Positions 1 through 8,421 are shown, numbered from the stretch's first letter. The stretch is DNA of 64,000 nucleotides from Pseudarthrobacter polychromogenes (GCF_014644495.1 NZ_BMKU01000001.1:248001-312000); one strand, 5' to 3'. The notes: generated from the sequence alone by a model not told the origin. Numbers and translations are program-made.

Positions 1-1
1 C

Positions 2-469
2 CACCCGGAGTCGCCCAGCGAGGAGCACGACGTCGAGGTGCTGCTTGCCAAGCAGCGTTCCGGCGCGGACTTCGCCATCACACAGGTCTTCTTCCACACC
101 GACCAGTACGCGGACCTCCTCACCAGGGCACGCCGTGCCGGGGTCACCATCCCGATCATCCCGGGAGTCATGCCCCTCACCAGCCTCCGGCGCGTCAGGC
201 GCCTCGGCGAACTGACCGGCGTGGAGCCCGCTCCCGAGCTGCTGGAACGCCTGGCCTCAGCGGAGAATGACATCGAACGCCTCCGCATTGGTGTCGATGC
301 CACGGTGGACCTTGCCAACGCAGCCCTGCAGGCCGGCGCACCCGGCATCCACATCTACACCTTCAATGAGCACCAGAGTGCCCTGGAGTTGCTGGACAAG
401 CTGGCCCTCCCGCGGCGCACCCATTCCGGCATCCGCCCGGACGCAGCAGCCCGCCAGCTCGCCAGCTGA
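2..469 (+). CDS. metF: Methylenetetrahydrofolate reductase, C-terminal part (5' end outside window)
   Basis: This is the last 155 codons of a protein whose reading frame is already open at base 2. The residues HPESPS, the segment LLAKQRSGADFAITQ and a following FF..D.Y match the conserved core of 5,10-methylenetetrahydrofolate reductase, an FAD enzyme that makes 5-methyl-THF. That methyl donor is used by the next gene, metE, which starts 67 nt downstream on the same strand, so the two probably form a methionine-synthesis operon. The visible part ends with a normal C-terminal helix region and TGA. The true start lies before the window. Confidence 0.9.
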   Translation, partial: HPESPSEEHDVEVLLAKQRSGADFAITQVFFHTDQYADLLTRARRAGVTIPIIPGVMPLTSLRRVRRLGELTGVEPAPELLERLASAENDIERLRIGVDATVDLANAALQAGAPGIHIYTFNEHQSALELLDKLALPRRTHSGIRPDAAARQLAS

Positions 470-536
470 CGCGCCACTTCCTGCATCGCAATCTTTCCGC
501 CCACGGCGGACCTGTACCCAACCCTTAGGATTTTCC

Positions 537-2882
537 ATGTCTGAAAACAACACGCCCAACCACACTCCGTTCCCCGCTGCGTCCCTCCTGGGCTACCCGC
601 GTATCGGCCGCCGCCGCGAGCTTAAGAAGGCCGTCGAAGCCTACTGGGCAGGAAAGATCGACGCCGCCGCCCTGGACGCCGCCGCCAAGGACATCCAGCT
701 GAGCATCGCCAACCGCCTGCGGGAACTCGGGCTCACCGAACCGGCCGCAGTGCCGGGCACTTTCTCCTACTACGACCAGGTCCTGGACACCACCGCCCAC
801 CTCGGCGCCGTGCCCGCCCGGTTCGGCAAGCTCCTCAACGGCCAGGGACAGCTGGACGTCGACGGCTACTTCACCCTGGCCCGCGGCACCAAGGACCAGC
901 AGCCCCTCGAAATGACCAAGTGGTTCGACACCAACTACCACTACCTGGTCCCGGAGATCGGGCCGGAGACAGAGTTCACCCTCGCCTCCACCGCCAAGGT
1001 TGACGAGTTCGCCTTCGCGCTGGCCAACGGCATCGAGACCCGCCCCTACATCGTGGGTCCTGTCACCTACCTGCTCCTGTCCAAGGCGTCCGACGGCGCC
1101 CCCGCCGGGTTCGCGCCGCTGTCCCGCCTCGAGGACATCCTGCCCGTCTACGTCCAGCTCCTGGAGAAGCTCTCCGCCGCGGGCGCCAGCTGGGTCCAGC
1201 TCGACGAGCCCGCCCTGGTGGTGGACCAGGACACCCCGGCCGGCGAGGTCGAGGCCGCCGTGGCCCGCGCCTACGAGGTCCTCTCCTCGGCGGCCAACCG
1301 CCCGCAGATCCTCGTCTCAACACCGTACGGCTCACTGGACGGCGAGCTCGGCACCCTCGCCGCCACCAACATCGACGCGCTCCACATCGATGTCTTCAAG
1401 GGCGCTGTTCCCTCCGCCGCGGCACTCGCCGGCCTGGGCAACAAGACCCTGGTTGCCGGCGTCGTGGACGGCCACAACATCTGGCGCAACGACCTTGCCG
1501 CGTCCGCAGCCAAACTGGATGCACTGAAGGCGGCGGCGGGCAGGGTTGCCGTCTCCACCTCCACCTCCACCCAGCACGTCCCGCATGATGTTGCCGAGGA
1601 ATCCCAGCTCTCCGAGCAGCTCCGCAGCTGGCTGGCGTTCTCGGATCAGAAGGCCGCCGAGGTGAAGACCCTCGCGTCCTACCTGGCCGATCCCGCCTCC
1701 GCCCAGGCGGCCATCGACGAGGCAACGGCCGTGATCGCCTCCCGGGCCTCCGCAGAAGGCGTGCGCCGCTCCGACGTCCGTGCACGCACCGAAGCGCTGA
1801 CCGCAGCCGACTTCACCCGCTCGGCCTACGAAGTCCGCCAAGCCGCCCAGGAAGAGGCGCTGCACCTGCCGCCGCTGCCCACCACCACCATCGGCTCCTT
1901 CCCGCAGACCTCCGAGATCCGTTCGGCGCGGGCCCGCAACAACAAGGGGGACCTCACCGACGAGCAGTATGAAAAGCTGATGAAGGACGAGATCAAGCGC
2001 GTTGTAGAGCTGCAGGAAGAGCTTGGCTACGACGTCCTGGTGCATGGCGAGCCCGAGCGCAACGACATGGTCCAGTACTTCGCCGAGAACCTGGAGGGCT
2101 TCGACGTCACTGTCCACGGCTGGGTCCAGTCCTACGGCTCACGCTGCACCCGTCCGTCCATCCTGTGGGGCGACGTCACCCGCAGTGCTCCCATCACGGT
2201 TGAGTGGGCAAAGTACGCGCAGTCCCTGACCAGCAAGCCGATGAAGGGCATGCTCACCGGTCCGGTCACCATCCTGGCCTGGTCCTTCGTCCGCGACGAC
2301 CAGCCCCTGGGCGAGACCGCCAACCAGGTTGGCCTGGCCCTGCGGGACGAAATCGCAGACCTCGAAGCTGCCGACATCAAGGTCATCCAGGTGGACGAGC
2401 CCGCGCTGCGCGAACTCCTTCCGCTGAGGAAGGCCGACCACGCCGACTACCTGAAGTGGTCCGTGGACTCCTTCCGCCTGGCCACCGCCGGTGCTGCCGA
2501 CGCCACCCAGATCCACACCCACCTGTGCTACTCCGAGTTCGGCGTGATCATCGACGCGATCGACGGACTGGATGCGGACGTCACGTCCATCGAGGCCGCC
2601 CGGTCCCGCATGGAGGTTGTCCACGACCTCGAGTCCCACGGCTTCGGCCGCGGCGTTGGCCCGGGCGTCTACGACATCCACTCACCGCGTGTGCCGGGCG
2701 AGGCGGAGGTGACCGAACTGCTGGCCACCGCCGTCAAGCACGTCCCCTCCCGCCAGCTGTGGGTGAACCCGGACTGCGGCCTGAAGACCCGCGGCTACGC
2801 CGAGACCGAGGATTCCCTGCGGAACCTGGTCAAGGCAACCCAGACGGTCCGCGCCGGACTGCTGCAGGCAGCCAAGCAGTAG
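537..2882 (+). CDS. metE: Cobalamin-independent methionine synthase (5-methyltetrahydropteroyltriglutamate--homocysteine methyltransferase)
   Basis: The 781-residue protein transfers the methyl group of methyltetrahydrofolate to homocysteine in the cytosol. It begins with the family-typical LLGYPRIGRRRELKKA, which decides for the ATG at 537; an open frame further upstream is an extension through metF. Two (beta/alpha)8 halves are evident. The C-terminal half carries TTTIGSFPQT, VHGEPERNDMVQYF, the zinc-ligand segment THLCYSEF and a second zinc cysteine in NPDCGLKTR. Length is close to the E. coli enzyme (753 residues). A short AGGA-like ribosome site lies upstream, and a GC-rich hairpin follows the stop codon. 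Confidence 0.97.
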   Translation: MSENNTPNHTPFPAASLLGYPRIGRRRELKKAVEAYWAGKIDAAALDAAAKDIQLSIANRLRELGLTEPAAVPGTFSYYDQVLDTTAHLGAVPARFGKLLNGQGQLDVDGYFTLARGTKDQQPLEMTKWFDTNYHYLVPEIGPETEFTLASTAKVDEFAFALANGIETRPYIVGPVTYLLLSKASDGAPAGFAPLSRLEDILPVYVQLLEKLSAAGASWVQLDEPALVVDQDTPAGEVEAAVARAYEVLSSAANRPQILVSTPYGSLDGELGTLAATNIDALHIDVFKGAVPSAAALAGLGNKTLVAGVVDGHNIWRNDLAASAAKLDALKAAAGRVAVSTSTSTQHVPHDVAEESQLSEQLRSWLAFSDQKAAEVKTLASYLADPASAQAAIDEATAVIASRASAEGVRRSDVRARTEALTAADFTRSAYEVRQAAQEEALHLPPLPTTTIGSFPQTSEIRSARARNNKGDLTDEQYEKLMKDEIKRVVELQEELGYDVLVHGEPERNDMVQYFAENLEGFDVTVHGWVQSYGSRCTRPSILWGDVTRSAPITVEWAKYAQSLTSKPMKGMLTGPVTILAWSFVRDDQPLGETANQVGLALRDEIADLEAADIKVIQVDEPALRELLPLRKADHADYLKWSVDSFRLATAGAADATQIHTHLCYSEFGVIIDAIDGLDADVTSIEAARSRMEVVHDLESHGFGRGVGPGVYDIHSPRVPGEAEVTELLATAVKHVPSRQLWVNPDCGLKTRGYAETEDSLRNLVKATQTVRAGLLQAAKQ

Positions 2883-2906
2883 CAGCGAAGTAGGCATTAG
2901 CCAGAA

Positions 2907-2942
2907 GCGGCGGCTGCCCACCTTAGGTGGGCCGGCCGCCGT
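2907..2942 (+). terminator. GC-rich hairpin after metE
   Basis: A long stem is formed by GCGGCGG-(T)-GCCCACC and GGTGGGC-(CG)-GCCGCCG around a TTA loop. It begins about 25 nt after the metE stop. The following sequence (TCGGCATTT) has only a short T tract, so it may act as an intrinsic terminator or an mRNA 3' stabiliser. Confidence 0.6.
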
Positions 2943-2960
2943 CGGCATTTAACCATCCAT

Positions 2961-3008
2961 TGCTCCGTACTTGCCGTTATCGACGTTCAAAACGGCAGGT
3001 ACGGAGCA
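2961..3008. terminator. Long near-perfect palindrome between convergent metE and the DUF2004-like gene
   Basis: TGCTCCGTAC-T-TGCCGTT pairs with AACGGCA-G-GTACGGAGCA, giving an 18-bp stem with one G-T wobble and a loop of about 12 nt. It sits between two convergent genes and lacks a clear T tract on either side. A bidirectional terminator is the simplest reading, but the stem is unusually long and regular for one. Confidence 0.5.
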
Positions 3009-3014
3009 CTCGAT

Positions 3015-3521
3015 TCAGGACTCCCAGACGATCTCGTCGTCCACCACGCCGTCCTCGTCGGCCGAGGCCACCAGCACCTCATCGGTGAAGTGCTCGCCCA
3101 GGGTGAAGTCCAGGACGAAGTAGCGCTCGGGCTGGCCGGGATAGATGCCCACGTGGCCCAGCTTCAGGGCTTTGAGGAAGACGTCGTTGGTGAGCTGGCT
3201 GCGGTCGGTGACGCCGAAGACTTTTTGCAGGTGTTCGTCCTTGAGGGCGTTGCAGTGGAAGTGCAGGTATTCCTGGGGGCTGGTGCCTTCCTGCTCCAGC
3301 TCCTCGGCGATCATGTCCCGGACCTCGTCCACGAGTTCGGGCAGGAACCGCAGGCGGTAGTCCACTTTCCGGAGGGCGGCTTCATCGAAGTGGTCGTGCG
3401 CCGTGATGTTGAGGTCGAGTTCCAGCGGATGTCCGCGAAGCTCATGCTTCGCGGCCACTAAGTGATCCTTGCCGTGGTTGAGTTCGATCTCTCCGAAGTG
3501 CCGGCTCGCTACCTTGCTCAT
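3015..3521 (-). CDS. DUF2004-like conserved protein
   Basis: This is a 168-residue soluble acidic protein. The start is set at the ATG giving MSKVASRHFGEIELNHG, because the residues encoded upstream look random. The body has a repeated hydrophobic/charged pattern (LELDLNITAHDHFDEAALRKVDYRL, split here only by domain boundaries) and a C-terminal beta-rich part with YFVLDFTLG. It resembles small actinobacterial proteins annotated as DUF2004. No signal peptide, membrane segment or catalytic motif is visible, and I assign no function. It faces metE convergently and is transcribed away from nothing else, so it may be monocistronic. Confidence 0.7.
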   Translation of the reverse strand: MSKVASRHFGEIELNHGKDHLVAAKHELRGHPLELDLNITAHDHFDEAALRKVDYRLRFLPELVDEVRDMIAEELEQEGTSPQEYLHFHCNALKDEHLQKVFGVTDRSQLTNDVFLKALKLGHVGIYPGQPERYFVLDFTLGEHFTDEVLVASADEDGVVDDEIVWES

Positions 3522-3566
3522 AGTTTCAACATAGACCCGAACAGCGGCGCATTCCAGCATTCAGGC

Positions 3567-4484
3567 CTAATTCACGGCCGTCCGCATTCCGGCGAGCGTC
3601 TCGGCCAGGAGGTCCACGAAGAGCTGGACCCGTGCCGTTTTCCTGTCATTGATAATGAGGGCAAAGACGTTCCTGGCCAGCCGGATCTCCGGAACGTCCA
3701 GTACCACAACACCGGCCGGCTTGTTTCGCAGCGCGAGTTCCGGAACCAGGGCCGCTCCCAGTCCTGCGGCCGCCATCTCCAGGCTGGCGTGGAAGTCGTC
3801 GCTGTGGGCCACCACGCGCGGGTGCAGGTTGCAGCCGGCGAAGAGCCGCTCGATCACCATGGCGTCGCTGGTTCCCGGATGGTGCATGATCCACGGCATT
3901 TCGGAGAGGTGGTCGGCGGCGACCTTTGCGTCACTGCGGAAGCCCCAGCCGGCGGGCAGCACCACCCGGAAGTCGTCGTCGCCGATCCATTGCCGGTTGA
4001 TGGTGTTGGGCCATGCGAAACCGGTCTGCCCCACCTGGAAAACCACGGCGAGGTCCAGTTCGCCGCCGGTGCGCAGCCCCTGGATGGTCTGCCCGGGTTC
4101 AGCGACGGATACTTTGAGGTCGATTCCCAGGTTCTTCCATGCCGGGTTCTTCAGGATCCGCGGCAGGACGTAGGTGGCCAGGCTGGGAAAGATCCCCAGC
4201 CGCAGTTCCTGGTTGGCCGAGTCCTGGGTTTTGGAGGCGGCAGCCATCAGCGCCTCGATGTCCGTCAGCACCTTGGCGGCGTGCCGGGTCATAACGACGG
4301 CGGCTTCCGTGGGCACCACGCTGCGTGCCGAGCGCTGGAACAGGACGACGCCGGTGTCCCGTTCCAGGGCGGACATCTGTTGGGAGACGGCTGAGGCCGT
4401 ATAGCCCAACGTGGCGGCCGCGGCCGCGAAGGAGCCGAGGCGGCTGACCTCCAGGAGGGTCTTCAGGTGTACCGGGTTTACCAC
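3567..4484 (-). CDS. LysR-family transcriptional regulator
   Basis: The 305-residue protein has the classic LysR layout. An N-terminal winged helix-turn-helix covers about residues 2-60 (HLKTLLEVSRLGSFAAAAATLGYTASAVSQQ in pieces, then LERDTGVVLFQR). A periplasmic-binding-fold effector domain follows (LRLGIFPSLATYVLP, later AAGLGAALVPELAL). A GTG start at 4484 is chosen because residues upstream are not LysR-like; a GGAG lies 12 nt upstream. It is divergent from the flavoprotein/DUF1365/Cfa operon with a 120-nt shared region that holds a LysR-type inverted repeat. Autoregulation and control of that operon are the natural inference; the effector is unknown. Confidence 0.9.
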   Translation of the reverse strand: MVNPVHLKTLLEVSRLGSFAAAAATLGYTASAVSQQMSALERDTGVVLFQRSARSVVPTEAAVVMTRHAAKVLTDIEALMAAASKTQDSANQELRLGIFPSLATYVLPRILKNPAWKNLGIDLKVSVAEPGQTIQGLRTGGELDLAVVFQVGQTGFAWPNTINRQWIGDDDFRVVLPAGWGFRSDAKVAADHLSEMPWIMHHPGTSDAMVIERLFAGCNLHPRVVAHSDDFHASLEMAAAGLGAALVPELALRNKPAGVVVLDVPEIRLARNVFALIINDRKTARVQLFVDLLAETLAGMRTAVN

Positions 4485-4561
4485 CTGCCCACAGTACTCC
4501 GCCGCCCGGCGCTGAAGAAGTTGCCCGGCGCGGCACCCATCCGCTGGCACGGTGGTGCCGA

Positions 4562-4585
4562 ATTGCCCTCTAGCATTGGCAAATG
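4562..4585. promoter_or_regulatory. Candidate LysR-type operator in the divergent intergenic region
   Basis: ATTGCC-N11-GGCAAAT is an interrupted inverted repeat of the T-N11-A class bound by LysR proteins. It lies between the divergent LysR gene and the flavoprotein gene, ending 20 nt before the latter's TTG start. Confidence 0.45.
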
Positions 4586-4604
4586 TCCAGTAGAGGAGCA
4601 TGCA

Positions 4605-6005
4605 TTGTCACCTGACCCAGCAGTAACCGGAGGCGGGCGACGGCGGGTGGCCGTCATCGGCAGCGGCGTGGCCGGCCTGACCGCAGCCTACGTCCTCAAC
4701 AGGCAGGACGACGTCACGCTGTTTGAAGCGGATTCCCGGCTGGGAGGGCACGCGCACACGCACGACATGCCGCAGGCGGACGGCTCCACCATCGGCGTGG
4801 ATACCGGTTTCATAGTCCACAACACGCGGACCTATCCCACGCTTCTGCGGCTCTTTGCGGAACTTGGGGTGGAGACGCAGGACTCCGAGATGAGCATGTC
4901 CATCCGGTGTGATGGCTGCGGGCTGGAATATGCAGGCGCCCGCGAGGGCGGACGCGGAATCATTGCCCGGCCCTCCAGCCTGCTGCGTGGCCGCTATCTG
5001 CTGATGCTGCTGGAAGTGACCCGTTTTTACCGCAGGGCGCGGGCGCTGCTGGAGACGGCACCGGTTTCTTCGGTCACCCCGGACCTCGAGGTTCCCGAAC
5101 CCACCCTCGGCGAGTTCCTGGAACGCGAGAAGTTCAGCCCCTACTTTGTTTCGCACTTCATGACCCCGGTGGTCAGTGCCGTGTGGTCCTGCGACCCCAC
5201 CACCGCGCTGGCCTACCCGGCGCGGTACCTCTTCACCTTCCTGGGCCATCACGGCCTGCTGGGCGTCAAGGGCTCCCCGCAGTGGCGTACCGTCACCGGC
5301 GGTTCCGCCAGGTACGTCGAAAAACTGGCCGCCACGCTGACGGACGTCCGGCTCAACACCCCCGTGACCGCCATCCGGCGCACTCCCGACGGCGTGGAGA
5401 TCACCACTGCACACGGGCAGGAAGACTTCGCCGCCGTCGTCATCGCCACCCACCCGGCCCAGGCACTGGGGTTCCTCGCCGACGCCACCCCGGCCGAGAA
5501 GGAGGCGCTGGGCGGCATGCCGTACTCGGTCAACCACACTGTCTTCCACCAGGATCCGGCCGTCCTGCCCTCCGCGGACAACGCCAAGGCGTCCTGGAAC
5601 TACCGCCTGCCCTCCTGCGAAGCCCGGCCGGACAAGGTCCTTGTCAGCTACGACCTCACGCGGCTGCAGCGGCTCAGTCCGGCGGACGGCAAGCCCTACC
5701 TGGTGAGTCTGGGGGAATCGGAGCTGATCGCGGAGGATCGGGTCCTGGAGCGGATGGTATACGAGCACCCGCAGTACACGCCCGAATCGCTGCGGGCCCA
5801 GCAGGCGATTGCCGGGCTCAGCGACAACAGAATCGCGTACGCCGGCGCCTACCTGGGCTGGGGTTTCCATGAGGACGGCGCGCTCTCGGGCGTGCGGGCG
5901 GCCGGGGCGCTGGGCCGCTCCTGGGTGGCTGCGGAGGCTGCTGACCAGGTTGATTCCCGGGACGGCGGGGAACGGGAGCTGCTTTCCGCGGCTGAGCCGG
6001 CATGA
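4605..6005 (+). CDS. COG2907-type FAD/NAD(P)-dependent oxidoreductase (amine-oxidase fold)
   Basis: The 466-residue flavoprotein opens with an ADP-binding Rossmann motif (VAVIGSGVAGLTAAYVL, about residues 15-31) followed by the acidic strand end TLFEAD and RLGGHA, typical of the amine oxidase/phytoene desaturase fold. A second flavin-contact segment, AYLGWGFHEDGALSGVRAAG, is near the C-terminus. The start is the TTG at 4605 because GAGGAG lies 6 nt upstream and the next residues lead straight into the Rossmann strand. Its stop overlaps the DUF1365 start (ATGA). Homologues of this trio are tied to cyclopropane, methylated or furan fatty-acid formation and to singlet-oxygen responses in proteobacteria. 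The exact substrate here is unknown. Confidence 0.85.
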   Translation: MSPDPAVTGGGRRRVAVIGSGVAGLTAAYVLNRQDDVTLFEADSRLGGHAHTHDMPQADGSTIGVDTGFIVHNTRTYPTLLRLFAELGVETQDSEMSMSIRCDGCGLEYAGAREGGRGIIARPSSLLRGRYLLMLLEVTRFYRRARALLETAPVSSVTPDLEVPEPTLGEFLEREKFSPYFVSHFMTPVVSAVWSCDPTTALAYPARYLFTFLGHHGLLGVKGSPQWRTVTGGSARYVEKLAATLTDVRLNTPVTAIRRTPDGVEITTAHGQEDFAAVVIATHPAQALGFLADATPAEKEALGGMPYSVNHTVFHQDPAVLPSADNAKASWNYRLPSCEARPDKVLVSYDLTRLQRLSPADGKPYLVSLGESELIAEDRVLERMVYEHPQYTPESLRAQQAIAGLSDNRIAYAGAYLGWGFHEDGALSGVRAAGALGRSWVAAEAADQVDSRDGGERELLSAAEPA

Positions 6006-6733
6006 CCATTGAGGCAGCGATCTACCGCACAGCCATTTCGCATGTGCGGCGCACGCCGCTGAAGAACGCGTTCACGTACCGCAGCTACTCCTGGTTCGTG
6101 GACGTGGACCATCTGCCCCGTCTTCCGTTCCTGCTCCGGCCGCTCGCGGTTTTCCGGTCCGGTGACCACCTGGGGGACCCCGGGGCCAGCATCCGGAGCA
6201 ACGTGGAGCGGTTCCTGCGCACCCAGGGCATGGAGCCCGACGGCGGCGCGATCCACATGCTGACCAGCGCCAGGGTCTTCGGCTACGTCTTCAACCCGCT
6301 GACGCTGTTCTGGTGCTACCGGACCAACGGCGAACTTGAGTGCGTGGTGGCCGAAGTCCACAACACGTACGGGGAGCGCCACTGTTACCTGCTGCATACG
6401 GACGCGGCGGGCCGCGCCTCGGTGCCGAAGGCGTTCTACGTTTCGCCGTTCAACGAGGTGGACGGGCAGTACCGCATGAAGCTGCCCGCGCCGGGAGAGC
6501 GGCTGGGGGTGTCCATCGTGCTGGAGCGCGAGGGCCACCGGCCATTCGTGGCATCCATGGATGGAGTCCGCCGGCCCGCCACAGTTTGGAACATCCTGGC
6601 GGCGGCGGTTGCCGTGCCTGCCGCGCCACTGCTGGTTTCCGCACTCATCCGGGTGCAGGGCATTACACTCTGGGCAAGACGCCTGCCGGTCGTCGCCCGA
6701 CCCCACCACCCCTCACAGGAGGCAGTTCAATGA
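6002..6733 (+). CDS. DUF1365 domain-containing protein
   Basis: This 243-residue protein begins IEAAIYRTAISHVRRTPLKNAF and contains FGYVFNPLTLFWCYR and a VVAEVHNTYGERHCYLL segment. These are the hallmark blocks of DUF1365, a family almost always located next to COG2907 flavoproteins and Cfa-like methyltransferases. It overlaps the genes on both sides by 4 nt, so it is translationally coupled in one operon. A hydrophobic stretch of about 20 residues near 200-220 (WNILAAAVAVPAAPLLVSAL) could be a membrane anchor. The molecular function of the family is not established; a role in lipid modification is inferred from context. Confidence 0.88.
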   Translation: MTIEAAIYRTAISHVRRTPLKNAFTYRSYSWFVDVDHLPRLPFLLRPLAVFRSGDHLGDPGASIRSNVERFLRTQGMEPDGGAIHMLTSARVFGYVFNPLTLFWCYRTNGELECVVAEVHNTYGERHCYLLHTDAAGRASVPKAFYVSPFNEVDGQYRMKLPAPGERLGVSIVLEREGHRPFVASMDGVRRPATVWNILAAAVAVPAAPLLVSALIRVQGITLWARRLPVVARPHHPSQEAVQ

Positions 6734-8115
6734 CAATGACGGACGACAACCAGGCAACTGCATCCACCGGAGGCAAGGCGCAGCGCAAGACGCTGGAGGA
6801 TGCTGCCACTCCGTATGCCGCAACATGGACCGCAACCGGGGTGCCGGCGTCGCCCGCCACCATCGATCCGGATCTGTGGCCGGAAGTTGCGCAGCCGCCG
6901 TCGGGAGCCAAAGCGGCGGTGGCCGGAAAAGCTGCAGGCCTCCTCTTCAAGGGGGCCGTGAAGCGGCTGCCCCTCCGCGTGCAGTACCCCGATGGCACCG
7001 TGCTGGGCACGGGTGGACCGGAGGCGCCGGTGATGACCATGGTCCGGCCGGACGCGTTTGAAGCCCGGATCGGCGACAACGGGCTGATCGGGCTGGGCGA
7101 GTCCTTCATGGCGGGGGACTGGGAAGCCAGCGACCTCGCAGGCGTGCTGGAGGTCTTTGCCGCCTCGGTGGACACGCTCATTCCCACGCCGCTGCAGAAG
7201 CTGCGCGCGCTGTACCTGCCGCGCACGCCCCGGCAGGAGCGGAACGCCGAGCAGAACACCCGGAGCAACATCTCGCGGCACTACGACCTCTCCAACGAGC
7301 TGTTCTCCAACTTCCTCGACTCCACCATGAGCTACTCTTCGGCGCTGTTTCCGCTCGCCGCGGGACCGCTGGCTTCCGTTGGCTGGGAGGCGCTCGCGGA
7401 AGCGCAGCAGGCGAAGATCGACAGGCTGCTGGACAAAGCCGGAGTCGGGGCAGGCACCAGGCTCCTGGAGATTGGCACCGGCTGGGGTGAGCTCGCGCTG
7501 CGGGCAGCGGCCCGCGGCGCCACTGTCTACAGCGTCACCCTGTCCAGTGAACAGCAGGCCCTTGCGCAGGAACGCATCGCGGCTGCCGGCTATGCGGACA
7601 AGGTGACCGTGGCGCTGCAGGACTACCGGGCTGTTGAGGGCGAATACGACGCCGTTGTCTCCGTGGAGATGATCGAGGCCGTGGGCTACGAGTACTGGCC
7701 CATCTACTTCCAGACCATCGACCGGGTGCTGGCGCCCGGCGGCAAGGTGGCCATCCAGGCGATCACCATGCCGCACGGCCGGATGCTCGCCACCCGGAAC
7801 GCCTACACCTGGGTGCACAAGTACATTTTCCCCGGCGGCTTCCTGCCCTCCGTCCGCGCCATCGAGAGCATCACCCAGCAGCACACCACGCTGCGGGTGC
7901 GCGAACGGATGGGCATGGGGGACCACTACGCCGCCACGCTGCGGCTGTGGGAGGAACGGTTCCTGGAGCGCTCCCGCGAGGTGGGCGAGCTGGGCTTCGA
8001 CGCGGTGTTCCAGCGGATGTGGCTGTTCTACCTGTGCTACTCGCGGGCAGGGTTCCAGTCCGGCTACCTGGACGTGCAGCAGGTTGTGCTGGACCGCAGG
8101 GAGGCGCAGCTGTAG
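6730..8115 (+). CDS. Cyclopropane-fatty-acyl-phospholipid synthase-like SAM methyltransferase
   Basis: The 461-residue protein carries a C-terminal class I SAM-dependent methyltransferase domain (LLEIGTGWGELALRAAARGA, about residues 247-266). Upstream of it is the family signature SNISRHYDLSNELFSNFLD and SMSYSS-like TMSYSSALF. A further block, VEMIEAVGYEYWPIYF, is the region that includes the catalytic glutamate of CfaS. The ATG at 6730 is preceded by AGGAGG at 7 nt. The 180-residue N-terminal part is lipid-binding in the known family. It would methylate unsaturated acyl chains of membrane phospholipids to cyclopropane or 10-methyl products. It is the last gene of the operon and is followed by an intrinsic terminator. 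Confidence 0.9.
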   Translation: MTMTDDNQATASTGGKAQRKTLEDAATPYAATWTATGVPASPATIDPDLWPEVAQPPSGAKAAVAGKAAGLLFKGAVKRLPLRVQYPDGTVLGTGGPEAPVMTMVRPDAFEARIGDNGLIGLGESFMAGDWEASDLAGVLEVFAASVDTLIPTPLQKLRALYLPRTPRQERNAEQNTRSNISRHYDLSNELFSNFLDSTMSYSSALFPLAAGPLASVGWEALAEAQQAKIDRLLDKAGVGAGTRLLEIGTGWGELALRAAARGATVYSVTLSSEQQALAQERIAAAGYADKVTVALQDYRAVEGEYDAVVSVEMIEAVGYEYWPIYFQTIDRVLAPGGKVAIQAITMPHGRMLATRNAYTWVHKYIFPGGFLPSVRAIESITQQHTTLRVRERMGMGDHYAATLRLWEERFLERSREVGELGFDAVFQRMWLFYLCYSRAGFQSGYLDVQQVVLDRREAQL

Positions 8116-8160
8116 CTGCTGCGCCCGGGCGGCTGCAGCCGCCGTGTGTTTCATCACCAT

Positions 8161-8195
8161 AAGGGGTTCCGAAGCTCACGTCGGGGCCCCTTTTT
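8161..8195 (+). terminator. Rho-independent terminator of the flavoprotein/DUF1365/Cfa operon
   Basis: AAGGGGTTCCGA pairs with TCGGGGCCCCTT (12 bp with G-T pairs) around AGCTCACG, followed by TTTTT. It lies 45 nt after the Cfa stop. Confidence 0.8.
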
Positions 8196-8275
8196 GGTGC
8201 CCCGTGCAGCTGGCCGGGGGCGCGCGACACGCCGTCTTTTCCCCGACACGCTGGGCGAAAATTGTGGCTAAGTAC

Positions 8276-8348
8276 TCCACAGGGTGTGGACGCCGTCCCC
8301 AAAAACAGCGGGATTCCGGACATTTTGGGGGCACCTGCCTGTGGATTA
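8276..8348. promoter_or_regulatory. Cluster of DnaA-box-like words upstream of nrdH
   Basis: TCCACA at 8276-8281 and TGTGGA at 8285-8290 form a palindrome TCCACA-GGG-TGTGGA, and TGTGGATTA occurs at 8340-8348 (one mismatch from TGTGGATAA). A TTGTGG is found at about 8262. All lie in the 290-nt region between the Cfa terminator and nrdH. DnaA binds near nrd promoters in some bacteria; binding here is an inference from short words only. Confidence 0.3.
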
Positions 8349-8376
8349 AAAGTGCATTAAATGACATACTTGTAAT

Positions 8377-8421
8377 ACATCATCTTGGGGTTCCAAAGAG
8401 GCGTCTGCACTAGATGTAGTA
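8377..8421 (+). promoter_or_regulatory. Tandem NrdR-like boxes in the nrdHIEF promoter
   Basis: Two AT-rich, partly palindromic words, ACATCATCTTGGGG (8377-8390) and CACTAGATGTAGTA (8408-8421), resemble the NrdR box shape CAC-A-AT-T-GTG. Their centres are 31 bp apart, the three-turn spacing typical of paired NrdR boxes. TAGATG or TAGTAT inside the second box could serve as the -10 region. The first coding base is 63 nt downstream. Confidence 0.55.

Noticed and set aside
4608..5870. 420-codon open frame antisense to the COG2907 flavoprotein
   Set aside because: Low-complexity composition with no domain and no ribosome site; the flavoprotein frame has the FAD motif and operon overlaps.
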